Positions 8,521-16,282 of a stretch of 64,000 nucleotides of DNA are shown here, one piece after another. The position numbers and the translations under genes were made by a program. Within the stretch, counting starts at the first letter, position 1. Every line of letters starts with the position of its first letter. The notes under the pieces were generated by a model. That model searched no databases and was not told the DNA's origin. It saw only the letters and a list, made by a program, of their open reading frames with translations. The stretch covers positions 248,001 to 312,000 of the forward strand of contig JALHMQ010000001.1 in NCBI GenBank assembly GCA_022843955.1, in the 5' to 3' direction. Origin of the DNA: Burkholderiaceae bacterium. Its GTDB lineage: Bacteria > Pseudomonadota > Gammaproteobacteria > Burkholderiales > Burkholderiaceae_F.

Positions 8521-10424
8521 CACTGGTCTCCTCGTGCCAGGCGTGCCTCGATGGCCTTCACCACCGCGGCAGGCTTGATCGGTTGGCCGCGCGCCTCGGT
8601 CCAGCAATCGGCGTCGACCAGGAAGCGCGAACGCAGCATCATGGCCAGCGGCGCGTAGCGGCGGTTGTCGGCGTCGATCAGCTCGTCGTCCAGGCTGTCG
8701 GCGTAGGTGCCCTCGACGGTGAGCACCTGCTTGAAGCGCTTGAGGATCTCGCGGATGCCGGAGGGCATCGGCTGGATGAAGCGCAGGTGCAGCGCCGACA
8801 CTCGTGCGCCCTGGGCGCGTGCGCGCTCGACGGCTTCCTCGATCACGCCCTGGGTGCTGCCCCAGCCGACCACCAGCAGATCGCCGTCCTCGCCGCCGTA
8901 GACCTTGGGTGGACGCAGCGTCTTTTGCAGCGTGGCGAGCTTGAGGCTGCGCGCACGCAGGCCTTCCTCGTTGATCGACGGGTCATAGGCGACCTTGCTG
9001 TTGCGGTCGTGCGCCAGTCCGGTGACGGTATGCATGCCGCCCGGCTGGCCGGGGATGAAGCGGCGCGTCATGCCCGTGACGGGATCCCAGTCGTACGGCT
9101 TGGCACCGGGCGGCACCGGGCTCTGGTCGAGCGGCGGGGCCAGCCAATCTTCGGAGAACTGCGGCCGCGGGAACGGCTGCTGCGCTGTGGCGAGGCTGGC
9201 ATCCGACAGCACCACCACCACCATGTTGAAGGTTTCGGCGATCTTGCGCGCGGTGATCATCGAGTAGAAGCAGTCCTCGATGCTGCTCACCGCGATCACC
9301 ACCTTGGGTGCGTCGCCATGGGCGCCATAGATGGTCGTGAGCAGATCGGCCTGCTCGACCTTGGTGGGCTGGCCGGTGCTGGGCCCGCCGCGCATCACGT
9401 TCACCACCACCAGCGGGATCTCGGCCATCACGGCGAGCCCCAGGCCTTCCTGCTTGAGCGAGTAGCCGGGGCCGGAGGTGATCGTCACCGCACAGCGGCC
9501 GGCGTAGGACGCGCCGATGGCGAAGGCGCAGGCGGCGATCTCGTCTTCGGCCTGGTGGACCAGGCCGCCCACGCGCTCGAAGATGTCCGACAGGTAGTGC
9601 GAGGCCGATGTGGCCGGCGTGATCGGGTACATCGCGCAGATGTCCATGCCCGAGGCCACCACACCGAGGGCGATCGCAGTGTTGCCGTTGACGACGATCT
9701 GCGGCTCCTTGGCCTTGGTGGCCGGAATCGCGTATTTGAAATCCAGGTGCTCTTCACCCCACGCGAAGCCGGCTTCGAGCAGACGCACGTTGCTGGCAAT
9801 CACCTTCAGGTCCTTCTTGCCGAAGATCAGCCCCACCTGTTCGCGTGCCAGCTGAAGATCCAGGCTGTAGATGCTGCACAGGATCCCCAGCACGAACATG
9901 TTCTTGCCCTTGCGTGGATCGGACACCAGCAGGCGGCACTCGCGTTCCAGCGGCACTTCGACCAGGCGGTAGCCGGCGGCGCGCAGCGCCTCCACGGTGT
10001 CGACGTACGACTTGGCAATGGCCGGATCGCCGTGCTCGCGCCACATCGATTCGAGCAGGATCGTGGCGCCGGGTTTCAACTCGCCGGCGCGCACGCGGCC
10101 GAGCAGGACCTGCTCGTTGAACGCGATCACCAGATCGGTCTCGTCGCCGCCATTGGTCACGCGCTCGCGCCCGATGCGGATGCGGATGCCGCTTGCACCG
10201 GCCACGCTGCGCGCGGGCGGCTGGATCTCGGCCGGGATGATCTCCACCGTCCAGATGCCGTTGCCGCTGCGCGCGGCGATCGCCGCGAGCGACTGGCCGC
10301 AGCGCTGCGCGCCCTCGCCGGAGTCACTGATGACCTCGACGATGTGCTCGGGCAGACTGAGCGCCGTCCTAGGCGAGGCGGTCGGCGCGGGGGAGGGACG
10401 ATCGATGATGGCTGCCTCGGTCAT
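8520..10424 (-). CDS. korA: 2-oxoacid:ferredoxin oxidoreductase subunit alpha, gamma-alpha fusion
   Basis: The 634-residue protein fuses the gamma domain (about 30-215, with the SDSGEGAQ glycine-rich loop near 33) to the alpha pyrimidine-binding domain (about 240-630). YPITPAT at 266-272 is the alpha-domain signature, followed by EDEIAACAFAIGASYAG and TSGPGYSLKQEG. The same fusion occurs in KorA of two-subunit 2-oxoglutarate:ferredoxin oxidoreductases that lack a built-in ferredoxin subunit, so an external electron partner is needed. The start MTEAAII was chosen; a longer reading overlaps the upstream gene. It lies 31 bases after the NfnB-like gene and overlaps korB by one base. Confidence 0.9.
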   Translation of the reverse strand: MTEAAIIDRPSPAPTASPRTALSLPEHIVEVISDSGEGAQRCGQSLAAIAARSGNGIWTVEIIPAEIQPPARSVAGASGIRIRIGRERVTNGGDETDLVIAFNEQVLLGRVRAGELKPGATILLESMWREHGDPAIAKSYVDTVEALRAAGYRLVEVPLERECRLLVSDPRKGKNMFVLGILCSIYSLDLQLAREQVGLIFGKKDLKVIASNVRLLEAGFAWGEEHLDFKYAIPATKAKEPQIVVNGNTAIALGVVASGMDICAMYPITPATSASHYLSDIFERVGGLVHQAEDEIAACAFAIGASYAGRCAVTITSGPGYSLKQEGLGLAVMAEIPLVVVNVMRGGPSTGQPTKVEQADLLTTIYGAHGDAPKVVIAVSSIEDCFYSMITARKIAETFNMVVVVLSDASLATAQQPFPRPQFSEDWLAPPLDQSPVPPGAKPYDWDPVTGMTRRFIPGQPGGMHTVTGLAHDRNSKVAYDPSINEEGLRARSLKLATLQKTLRPPKVYGGEDGDLLVVGWGSTQGVIEEAVERARAQGARVSALHLRFIQPMPSGIREILKRFKQVLTVEGTYADSLDDELIDADNRRYAPLAMMLRSRFLVDADCWTEARGQPIKPAAVVKAIEARLARGDQ

Positions 10425-10455
10425 GGCGAGTCCACACAGGAAGTGATCGGGTCCG

Positions 10456-11970
10456 CTACGCGCTGCGCACGCGGACGAAGTTGTGCTGGTCGGCCGGCAG
10501 GCCGAAGCGCAGCGTGGCGGCATCTGCCGGCGCCTGGTAGACGACGGTGGAGTCGTGCAGACCCAGATAGGCTTTCATCGCGGCAGCAGCCTTGCGCCCC
10601 GCGCCCATCGCCTTGATCACGGTGGCTGCACCGGTGACGATGTCGCCGCCGGCGTAGACGCCTGCCATCGACGTGGCGAGGGTCTCGTCGGTGGCGATGT
10701 AGCCGCGCTTGTCGAGCTTGAGCTTGGCGGTTTGGCCGATGATGGGATTGGCGTTGGTGCCGATCGCGAACACCACCATGTCGGTGGCGAACTCGAACTC
10801 GCTGCCGGGGACCGCGACCGGCGAGCGCCGGCCCGAGGCGTCGGGCGCACCCAGTTCCATCCGCACGCAGCGCAGCGCGCGCACGTTGTTCTTGTCATCG
10901 CTGAGGATCTCGATCGGACTGGTGAGCCAGTTGAAGTCCACGCCTTCCTGCTCGGCGTGATGGATTTCCTCGGCGCGTGCCGGTGCCTCTTTCCTGGAGC
11001 GACGATAGATGCAGTGGACCGAGTCAGCCCCCAGCCGCAGCGACACGCGCAGCGCGTCCATCGCGGTATTGCCGGCGCCGATCACGGTGACGTGCTTGCC
11101 GGGCTGCAGCGGCGTGTCGAAGCTCGGGAAGTCGCGAGCGCGCATCAGGTTGCAGCGCGTGAGCAGTTCATTGGCTGACAGCACGCCGTTAAGCGATTCG
11201 CCGGGAATGCCCATGAAGCTCGGATAGCCGGCGCCGGTGCCGATGAACACCGCCGAATAGCCCATCTCGGTCAGCAACTGCTCGATCGTGAACAGGCGAC
11301 CGACCAGCGTATTGCATTCGAAGCGGATGCCGAGCTGGCGCAGCTTGTCGATCTCGGCATCGACCACCGAGTTGGGCAGCCTGAAGTCCGGAATGCCGTA
11401 CTTGAGCACGCCGCCGGGCTCATGGAACGCCTCGTAGATCACCACCTCGCAGCCGGCCTTGGCCATGTCCGCGGCGCAGGCCATGCCGGCCGGGCCGGCG
11501 CCGATGATGGCCACCTTGTGGCCGGCGGGCTCCATGTAGGGCACGTTGGCCCAGTCTTCGGCGATCGCCAGGTCGCCGATGAAGCGCTCCAGCCTGCCGA
11601 TCGCCACCGGCTCCAGGCGCGTGTCGGGCGCACCCACCGTGCACACCCCCTCGCACTGGCTCTCCTGCGGGCAGACGCGTCCGCACACCGAGGGCAGCAG
11701 GTTGGTGTCGGTGATGATGTCGTAGGCGCCGTGGTGATGCTTTTCCGTGATCTTGCGGATGAAACCGGGGATGTCGATCCCCACCGGACAGCCGCGCACG
11801 CACGGCTCATCGGCGCACTGCAGGCAGCGCTCGGCTTCGCGCTGCGCATCGACGATCGAGTAGCCGCAGGCCACTTCGTCGAAGTTGCGAGCCCGCGCGC
11901 GCGGGTCCTGCTCCGGCATCGGCGTGCGCTCCTGCGGGATCGTGCGGATCGTCTTCTTCTTGGCCGCCAT
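10456..11970 (-). CDS. NfnB/GltD-like NAD(P)-dependent iron-sulfur flavoprotein
   Basis: This 504-residue protein belongs to the glutamate-synthase small-subunit family, which includes the large subunit of NADH-dependent ferredoxin:NADP oxidoreductase. Eight cysteines fit two [4Fe-4S] clusters: Cys49, 52, 57, 61 and Cys96, 100, 106, 110. The FAD loop is GAGPAGMA (157-164) and the pyridine-nucleotide loop GAGNTAMDA (298-306). No glutamate synthase large subunit is nearby. The NfnA-like partner lies three bases upstream and korAB downstream, so ferredoxin-linked NADP reduction is more likely than glutamate synthesis. About 35 residues after the last conserved family segment form an extra C-terminal tail. 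A KorC-type gamma role for 2-oxoglutarate:NADP oxidoreductase is an alternative description. Confidence 0.87.
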   Translation of the reverse strand: MAAKKKTIRTIPQERTPMPEQDPRARARNFDEVACGYSIVDAQREAERCLQCADEPCVRGCPVGIDIPGFIRKITEKHHHGAYDIITDTNLLPSVCGRVCPQESQCEGVCTVGAPDTRLEPVAIGRLERFIGDLAIAEDWANVPYMEPAGHKVAIIGAGPAGMACAADMAKAGCEVVIYEAFHEPGGVLKYGIPDFRLPNSVVDAEIDKLRQLGIRFECNTLVGRLFTIEQLLTEMGYSAVFIGTGAGYPSFMGIPGESLNGVLSANELLTRCNLMRARDFPSFDTPLQPGKHVTVIGAGNTAMDALRVSLRLGADSVHCIYRRSRKEAPARAEEIHHAEQEGVDFNWLTSPIEILSDDKNNVRALRCVRMELGAPDASGRRSPVAVPGSEFEFATDMVVFAIGTNANPIIGQTAKLKLDKRGYIATDETLATSMAGVYAGGDIVTGAATVIKAMGAGRKAAAAMKAYLGLHDSTVVYQAPADAATLRFGLPADQHNFVRVRSA

Positions 11971-11973
11971 GGC

Positions 11974-12897
11974 TCACCTGTCGGCCGCAGGACGATCGGT
12001 GATGAACACCGACTGTTCGAGTTCGCCCGCTGCGTTGCGCACGCGGCAGGACTCCTCGAAGCGCGTCATGGCTTCGCCCTCGGCGCGCTTGTAGCGCACC
12101 AGGCGCGCCATCAGGTCGGCGAAGTCCACTTGGTGGGCATCGAAGTCGGGCCCGTCGACGCAGGCGAACTTGATCTGGTCGCCGACCTTGACCCGACAGC
12201 CGCCGCACATCCCGGTGCCGTCGACCATCACCGGGTTCAGGCTCACAACGGTGCGGATCTTGTGCTCGCGCGTGGCCTCGGCGCAGCCGCGCATCATGAC
12301 CGGGGGGCCGATCGCCACCACCTCGTCGATGTCGCCGTGCCGCGCGATCGACTGCTTGATTCCTTCGGTCACCAGGCCCTTGATGCCCGCCGAGCCGTCG
12401 TCGGTGCAGATGATGAGTTCGTCACAGACGGCGCGGAACTTCTGCTCCCAGAACATGAGGTCGCGGTTGCGAAAGCCGATCACGCCGATCACGTAGGCGC
12501 CGCTTTCCTTGTAGGCACGTGCCTGCGGGAATACCGGCGCCACGCCCAGGCCGCCACCGACGCAAATCACCTTCTTGGCGCTGCCGATGTGGCTCGGGAT
12601 GCCCATCGGTCCGACCATGGCGTACAGATGCGTGCCGACCGTGCAGTTGCGCTGCATCTCCTTGGTGGTCTTGCCGACCGCCTGGATCACCAGGGTGATG
12701 GTGCCGCGCTCACGGTCGAAGTCGGCGATCGTGAGCGGGATGCGCTCCCCATGCTCGGTCTCCATGACGATCAGGAACTGGCCGGGCCGCGCCGCCCGGG
12801 CCATCAACGGGTGGCGGACCTCGAGGAGGAAGGTCACGTCCGAGAAATCCTCGCGCGCGACGATCTCGAATTGCATGCCTTGCTCATTGGCTGGCAT
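11974..12897 (-). CDS. NfnA/SudB-like ferredoxin-NADP reductase flavoprotein
   Basis: The 307-residue product is a ferredoxin-reductase-type FAD/NAD(P) protein with a C-terminal iron-sulfur site. RIPLTIAD is the flavin-binding segment, VGGGLGVAPVFP the nucleotide loop, and MVDGTGMCGGCRVKVGD with a later FACVDGPDFD carries the presumed [2Fe-2S] ligands. This layout is shared by NfnA and the beta subunit of sulfide dehydrogenase. The start at 12897 is set by AAGGAG seven bases upstream; 19 further upstream in-frame codons lack such a site. It heads the five-gene minus-strand operon, and the NfnB-like partner begins three bases after its stop. Confidence 0.88.
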   Translation of the reverse strand: MPANEQGMQFEIVAREDFSDVTFLLEVRHPLMARAARPGQFLIVMETEHGERIPLTIADFDRERGTITLVIQAVGKTTKEMQRNCTVGTHLYAMVGPMGIPSHIGSAKKVICVGGGLGVAPVFPQARAYKESGAYVIGVIGFRNRDLMFWEQKFRAVCDELIICTDDGSAGIKGLVTEGIKQSIARHGDIDEVVAIGPPVMMRGCAEATREHKIRTVVSLNPVMVDGTGMCGGCRVKVGDQIKFACVDGPDFDAHQVDFADLMARLVRYKRAEGEAMTRFEESCRVRNAAGELEQSVFITDRPAADR

Positions 12898-12995
12898 CGT
12901 TGTCTCCTTGACCGGTTGCGTCTTGGCGGCGCCGTGCCGGTAGTGCCGACACAAGACCCGTTGCCGACCAAAGCACTTTCCGCCTCAGTAGCGAG

Positions 12996-13007
12996 GTCAA
13001 CCTTGAC
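12996..13007. promoter_or_regulatory. Palindrome GTCAA-CC-TTGAC upstream of the nfn-kor operon
   Basis: Two 5-base arms are perfectly inverted around CC, about 100 bases upstream of the NfnA-like start. It is short and could occur by chance; an operator role is inference. Confidence 0.25.
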
Positions 13008-13191
13008 GTGCGGCAAGCCATGTCGATTTGCGGAACCCCCGTGCGCCATGCGGTACGCGCATTGCGTCCGGCGACCGCTCGATGGTTTGCCGCAAAGCGT
13101 TTGCCTGCCGAACGCTGCGTCGCGCCATGAGCCGGCGCGTTCATTGCCGTTGAGGACGAAAGTCGCGTGTTATCCTCGCGCCCCGTTTTGC

Positions 13192-13208
13192 GTAACGAAA
13201 CGCGTTAC
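13192..13208. promoter_or_regulatory. Operator-like inverted repeat GTAACG-N5-CGTTAC
   Basis: The 6-base arms (13192-13197 and 13203-13208) are exact inverted repeats with the 5-base spacer AAACG. It sits 16 bases after a TATCCT -10-like element and 115 bases before odhA, a suitable place for a regulator of odhA or of both divergent operons. The regulator is unknown. Confidence 0.4.
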
Positions 13209-13263
13209 TCCGCGACGTCCGCGCAAGACAAGCTATCCGCGGCGACGGTCATGCCGGCAAAGC

Positions 13264-13313
13264 GGAAGGACCGATTGGTTTCCTGCATCCCACGGGCGAA
13301 GCGCCCGGAAAGG
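13264..13313 (+). promoter_or_regulatory. Structured odhA leader, sucA-RNA-like candidate
   Basis: Two hairpins lie directly before odhA. The first pairs GGAA (13264-13267) and ACC (13270-13272) with GGT (13277-13279) and TTCC (13280-13283), with a GG bulge and GATT loop. The second is CGGGCG (13293-13298) / CGCCCG (13302-13307) with an AAG loop. Its right arm abuts GGAAAGG (13307-13313), the ribosome-binding site of the ATG at 13323. A sucA RNA motif upstream of sucA/odhA is known in Burkholderiales; whether this leader belongs to it was not tested. Confidence 0.4.
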
Positions 13314-13322
13314 TGAACGCTG

Positions 13323-16175
13323 ATGCGACAGTTCCAGGCGAACTCGTACCTGTTTGGCGGCAACGCGCCCTACGTCGAAGAGCTGTACGAGCGCTACCTC
13401 GACAACCCGGCTGCGGTGCCGGACAAGTGGCGATCCTATTTCGACCAGATGCAATTGGTGCCGGCGGCCGACGGGTCGACCAGCTCGGTCGATGTTGCGC
13501 ATGCCCCGATCGTCGAGAGCTTCGCGCAGCGCGCCAAGGCCGGCACCCTGCGACCGGCGGTGGCACCGACCGACCTGTCGGTCGCGCGCAAGCAGGTGCA
13601 TGTCCAGTCGATCATCGCGGCGTACCGGTTCCTTGGCGCACGCTGGGCCGATCTGGATCCGCTCAAGCGCCAGGAGCGGCCCAACATCCCGGAACTGGAG
13701 CCCGGCTTCTACGACCTGACCGAAGCCGACATGGATACGGTGTTCTCCGCATCCAACACGTACTTCGGCCAGGAGCAGATGAGCCTGCGGGAGATCATCA
13801 AGGCGCTGCGGCAGACCTACTGCAGCACCATCGGCGCGGAGTTCATGTACATCTCCGATCCGGCCGAGAAGCGCTGGTGGCAGCAGCGGCTGGAGTCGAA
13901 CCGGTCAACCCCCAGCTTTGATGTAGACAAGAAACGGCACATCCTCGATCGGCTGACCGCCGCCGAGGGCCTTGAACGCTATCTGCACGCCAAGTACGTG
14001 GGCCAGAAGCGCTTCTCGCTCGAGGGCGGAGAGAGCTTCATCGCCTCGATGGACGAACTGATCCAGCGCAGTGGTGAGAAGGGTGTCGAGGAGATCGTCA
14101 TTGGCATGGCGCACCGCGGACGGCTGAACGTCCTCGTCAATACGCTGGGCAAGATGCCCGCCGACCTGTTTGCCGAGTTCGAGGGCAAGGCGGCGTCCGA
14201 CCTGCCGGCCGGCGACGTCAAGTATCACAACGGATTTTCGAGCGACGTGCCGACGCCCGGCGGCCCGGTGCACCTGTCGCTGGCGTTCAATCCGTCGCAC
14301 CTGGAGATCGTCAATCCGGTGGTCGAAGGATCGGTGCGCGCACGTCAGGATCGCCGCGGCGCGAACAAGCGCGATCAGGTGTTGCCGATCCTGGTGCACG
14401 GCGATGCGGCCTTTGCCGGCCAGGGCGTGGTCATGGAGACGCTGAACCTGGCGCAGACGCGCGGCTATCGCACCGGCGGCACGGTGCACATCGTCATCAA
14501 CAACCAGATCGGTTTCACGACCTCGGATCCGCGCGACACGCGTTCGACAAGCTACTGCTCGGACGTGGTCAAGATGATCGAGGCGCCGGTGCTGCACGTG
14601 AACGGCGACGACCCCGAAGCGGTCGTCATGTGCACCCAGCTCGCGCTCGACTACCGCCAGGAGTTCAAGAAGGACGTCGTCATCGACATCGTCTGCTTCC
14701 GGCGGCTCGGCCACAACGAGCAGGACACGCCCGCCGTCACCCAGCCACTGATGTACAAGAAGATCGGCACGCATCCGGGCACGCGCAAGCTGTACGGCGA
14801 GAGGCTGGTCACCCAGGGCACGCTGAAGGACCACGAGCCCGATGAGATGGTGAAGGCCTATCGCGCGGCGATGGACGCAGGGCGCCATACCGTCGACCCG
14901 GTGCTCACCAACTACAAGAGCAAGTACTCGGTCGACTGGTCGCCGTTCCTGAACCGCAAGTGGACCGACCACGCCGACACCGCCGTGCCGCTCGCGGAGC
15001 TCAAGCGACTGGCGGAGCGCATCACCACGATCCCCGAGAAATTCAAGTTGCATCCGTTGGTCGAGAAGGTAGTCGCGGATCGTCGTTCGATGGGCCAGGG
15101 CAAGCTGCCACTGGACTGGGGCATGGGCGAGCATCTGGCCTTTGCCTCGCTCGTCTCCAGCGGCTACGCGGTACGCATCACCGGCCAGGATTCAGGGCGG
15201 GGCACCTTCACGCACCGCCATGCCGTGCTGCATGACCAGAACCGCGAGAAGTTCGATGCGGGCGCGTACGTGCCGCTGCAACACGTGACTGAGAAGCAGG
15301 CGCCTTTCCTCGTGATCGACTCGGTGTTGTCGGAAGAAGCGGTGCTCGCGTTCGAGTATGGCTATTCATCTGCCGAACCGAATTCGCTGGTCGTCTGGGA
15401 GGCGCAGTTCGGCGACTTCGTCAACGGCGCACAGGTCGTGATCGACCAGTTCATCAGCTCGGGCGAAGTCAAATGGGGCCGGCAGTCGGGCCTGACGCTG
15501 ATGCTGCCGCACGGCTATGAAGGACAGGGGCCGGAGCATTCCTCGGCCCGTCTGGAGCGCTTTCTGCAGCTGGCGGCCGACAACAACATGCAGGTCTGCC
15601 AGCCGACCAATGCCGCGCAGATCTTCCATCTGCTGCGGCGGCAGATGATCCGGCTGTTCCGCAAGCCGCTGGTGATCATGACGCCGAAGTCGCTGCTGCG
15701 GAACAAGGAGGCCACCTCACCGCTGGCCGATCTGGCACGTGGTGAGTTCCAGACGGTGATCGGCGAGCAGCACGAGATCGTCGCCAAGAGCGTCAAGCGC
15801 GTGCTGCTGTGCTCGGGCAAGGTCTACTACGACCTGGTCGCCGCGCGCAAGGAGCGTGGCGTCGGCGATGTGGCGATCATGCGGCTGGAGCAGCTTTATC
15901 CGTTCCCGCACAAGGCGCTGGCCAGTGAACTCAAGCAGTATCCGAACCTGACCGAGATCGTGTGGGTGCAGGACGAACCGCAGAACCAGGGGTCCTGGTT
16001 CTACGCGCAGCACCATCTGCTGGAGAACATGGTCGATGGTCAGAAGCTCGGCTACGCCGGCCGTACGGCTTCGGCCTCGCCGGCGGTGGGCTACTACGTC
16101 AAACACAACGAACAGCAGAAGGCGCTGATCGATCAGGCGTTTGGCAAGCTCAAGGGACTGGTGCTCAACAAGTGA
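13323..16175 (+). CDS. odhA: 2-oxoglutarate dehydrogenase E1 component
   Basis: This thiamine-dependent decarboxylase starts the 2-oxoglutarate dehydrogenase complex reaction to succinyl-CoA in the cytoplasm. The 950 residues have the full family layout. The N-terminal region (NSYLFGGNAPYVEELYERYL) mediates E2 contact. GMAHRGRLNVL (261-271, His264) is an active-site segment, and HGDAAFAGQG and VINNQIGFTTSDP are TPP/substrate motifs. The C-terminal transketolase-like domain includes GQDSGRGTFTHRHA and LPHGYEGQGPEHSSAR. The ATG is preceded by AAAGG at a suitable distance. It is first in odhA-odhB-PspC gene-lpdA. Confidence 0.97.
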   Translation: MRQFQANSYLFGGNAPYVEELYERYLDNPAAVPDKWRSYFDQMQLVPAADGSTSSVDVAHAPIVESFAQRAKAGTLRPAVAPTDLSVARKQVHVQSIIAAYRFLGARWADLDPLKRQERPNIPELEPGFYDLTEADMDTVFSASNTYFGQEQMSLREIIKALRQTYCSTIGAEFMYISDPAEKRWWQQRLESNRSTPSFDVDKKRHILDRLTAAEGLERYLHAKYVGQKRFSLEGGESFIASMDELIQRSGEKGVEEIVIGMAHRGRLNVLVNTLGKMPADLFAEFEGKAASDLPAGDVKYHNGFSSDVPTPGGPVHLSLAFNPSHLEIVNPVVEGSVRARQDRRGANKRDQVLPILVHGDAAFAGQGVVMETLNLAQTRGYRTGGTVHIVINNQIGFTTSDPRDTRSTSYCSDVVKMIEAPVLHVNGDDPEAVVMCTQLALDYRQEFKKDVVIDIVCFRRLGHNEQDTPAVTQPLMYKKIGTHPGTRKLYGERLVTQGTLKDHEPDEMVKAYRAAMDAGRHTVDPVLTNYKSKYSVDWSPFLNRKWTDHADTAVPLAELKRLAERITTIPEKFKLHPLVEKVVADRRSMGQGKLPLDWGMGEHLAFASLVSSGYAVRITGQDSGRGTFTHRHAVLHDQNREKFDAGAYVPLQHVTEKQAPFLVIDSVLSEEAVLAFEYGYSSAEPNSLVVWEAQFGDFVNGAQVVIDQFISSGEVKWGRQSGLTLMLPHGYEGQGPEHSSARLERFLQLAADNNMQVCQPTNAAQIFHLLRRQMIRLFRKPLVIMTPKSLLRNKEATSPLADLARGEFQTVIGEQHEIVAKSVKRVLLCSGKVYYDLVAARKERGVGDVAIMRLEQLYPFPHKALASELKQYPNLTEIVWVQDEPQNQGSWFYAQHHLLENMVDGQKLGYAGRTASASPAVGYYVKHNEQQKALIDQAFGKLKGLVLNK

Positions 16176-16282
16176 AACGCGCCGGCAGGCGGGCGGGGAG
16201 ACTCGCTGCGGTCTGCCGGACGCATTGCGGCCGCCCGCTGTGCGCCTCGCCGCTTTCGCATACATCAAACTGAGAAGAAGAC

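Larger units (their letters stand above)
12898..13322. promoter_or_regulatory. Divergent control region between the nfn-kor operon and odhA
   Basis: This 425-base gap contains no credible gene and must hold promoters for two opposing central-metabolism operons. Visible elements are a short palindrome near 13000, an operator-like palindrome near 13200, a weak sigma-70-like pair TTGAGG (13150-13155) and TATCCT (13171-13176) with a short 15-base spacer, and two hairpins before odhA. Assignment of individual promoters is uncertain. Confidence 0.6.

Noticed and set aside
8583-10616. A 677-codon open frame opposite korA
   Set aside because: Antisense to korA with shadow-type composition (runs of His, Asp and Arg) and no ribosome site or motif.
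10456-11970. Glutamate synthase small subunit GltD
   Set aside because: The family fits, but no gltB is adjacent, and the partners are an NfnA-like gene and korAB, which point to ferredoxin/NAD(P) electron transfer.
5288-12897. The kor genes as part of an anaerobic benzoyl-CoA pathway
   Set aside because: KorAB feeds benzoyl-CoA reductase in Thauera and Azoarcus, but no bcr or other aromatic ring-reduction gene lies in this window.
12898-12954. N-terminal extension of the NfnA-like protein to 12954
   Set aside because: The AAGGAG ribosome site sits directly before ATG 12897, and the extra 19 residues are not family-like.
5151-13322. The nfn-kor operon as a recent mobile island
   Set aside because: I looked at both flanks for a tRNA gene, integrase, insertion sequence or direct repeats and saw none. 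Base use looks like the neighbours. Older acquisition remains possible but has no direct mark.
11422-13323. A 633-codon open frame opposite the Nfn-like genes
   Set aside because: Antisense to two well-supported flavoprotein genes and running on through the control region to odhA. No family features.
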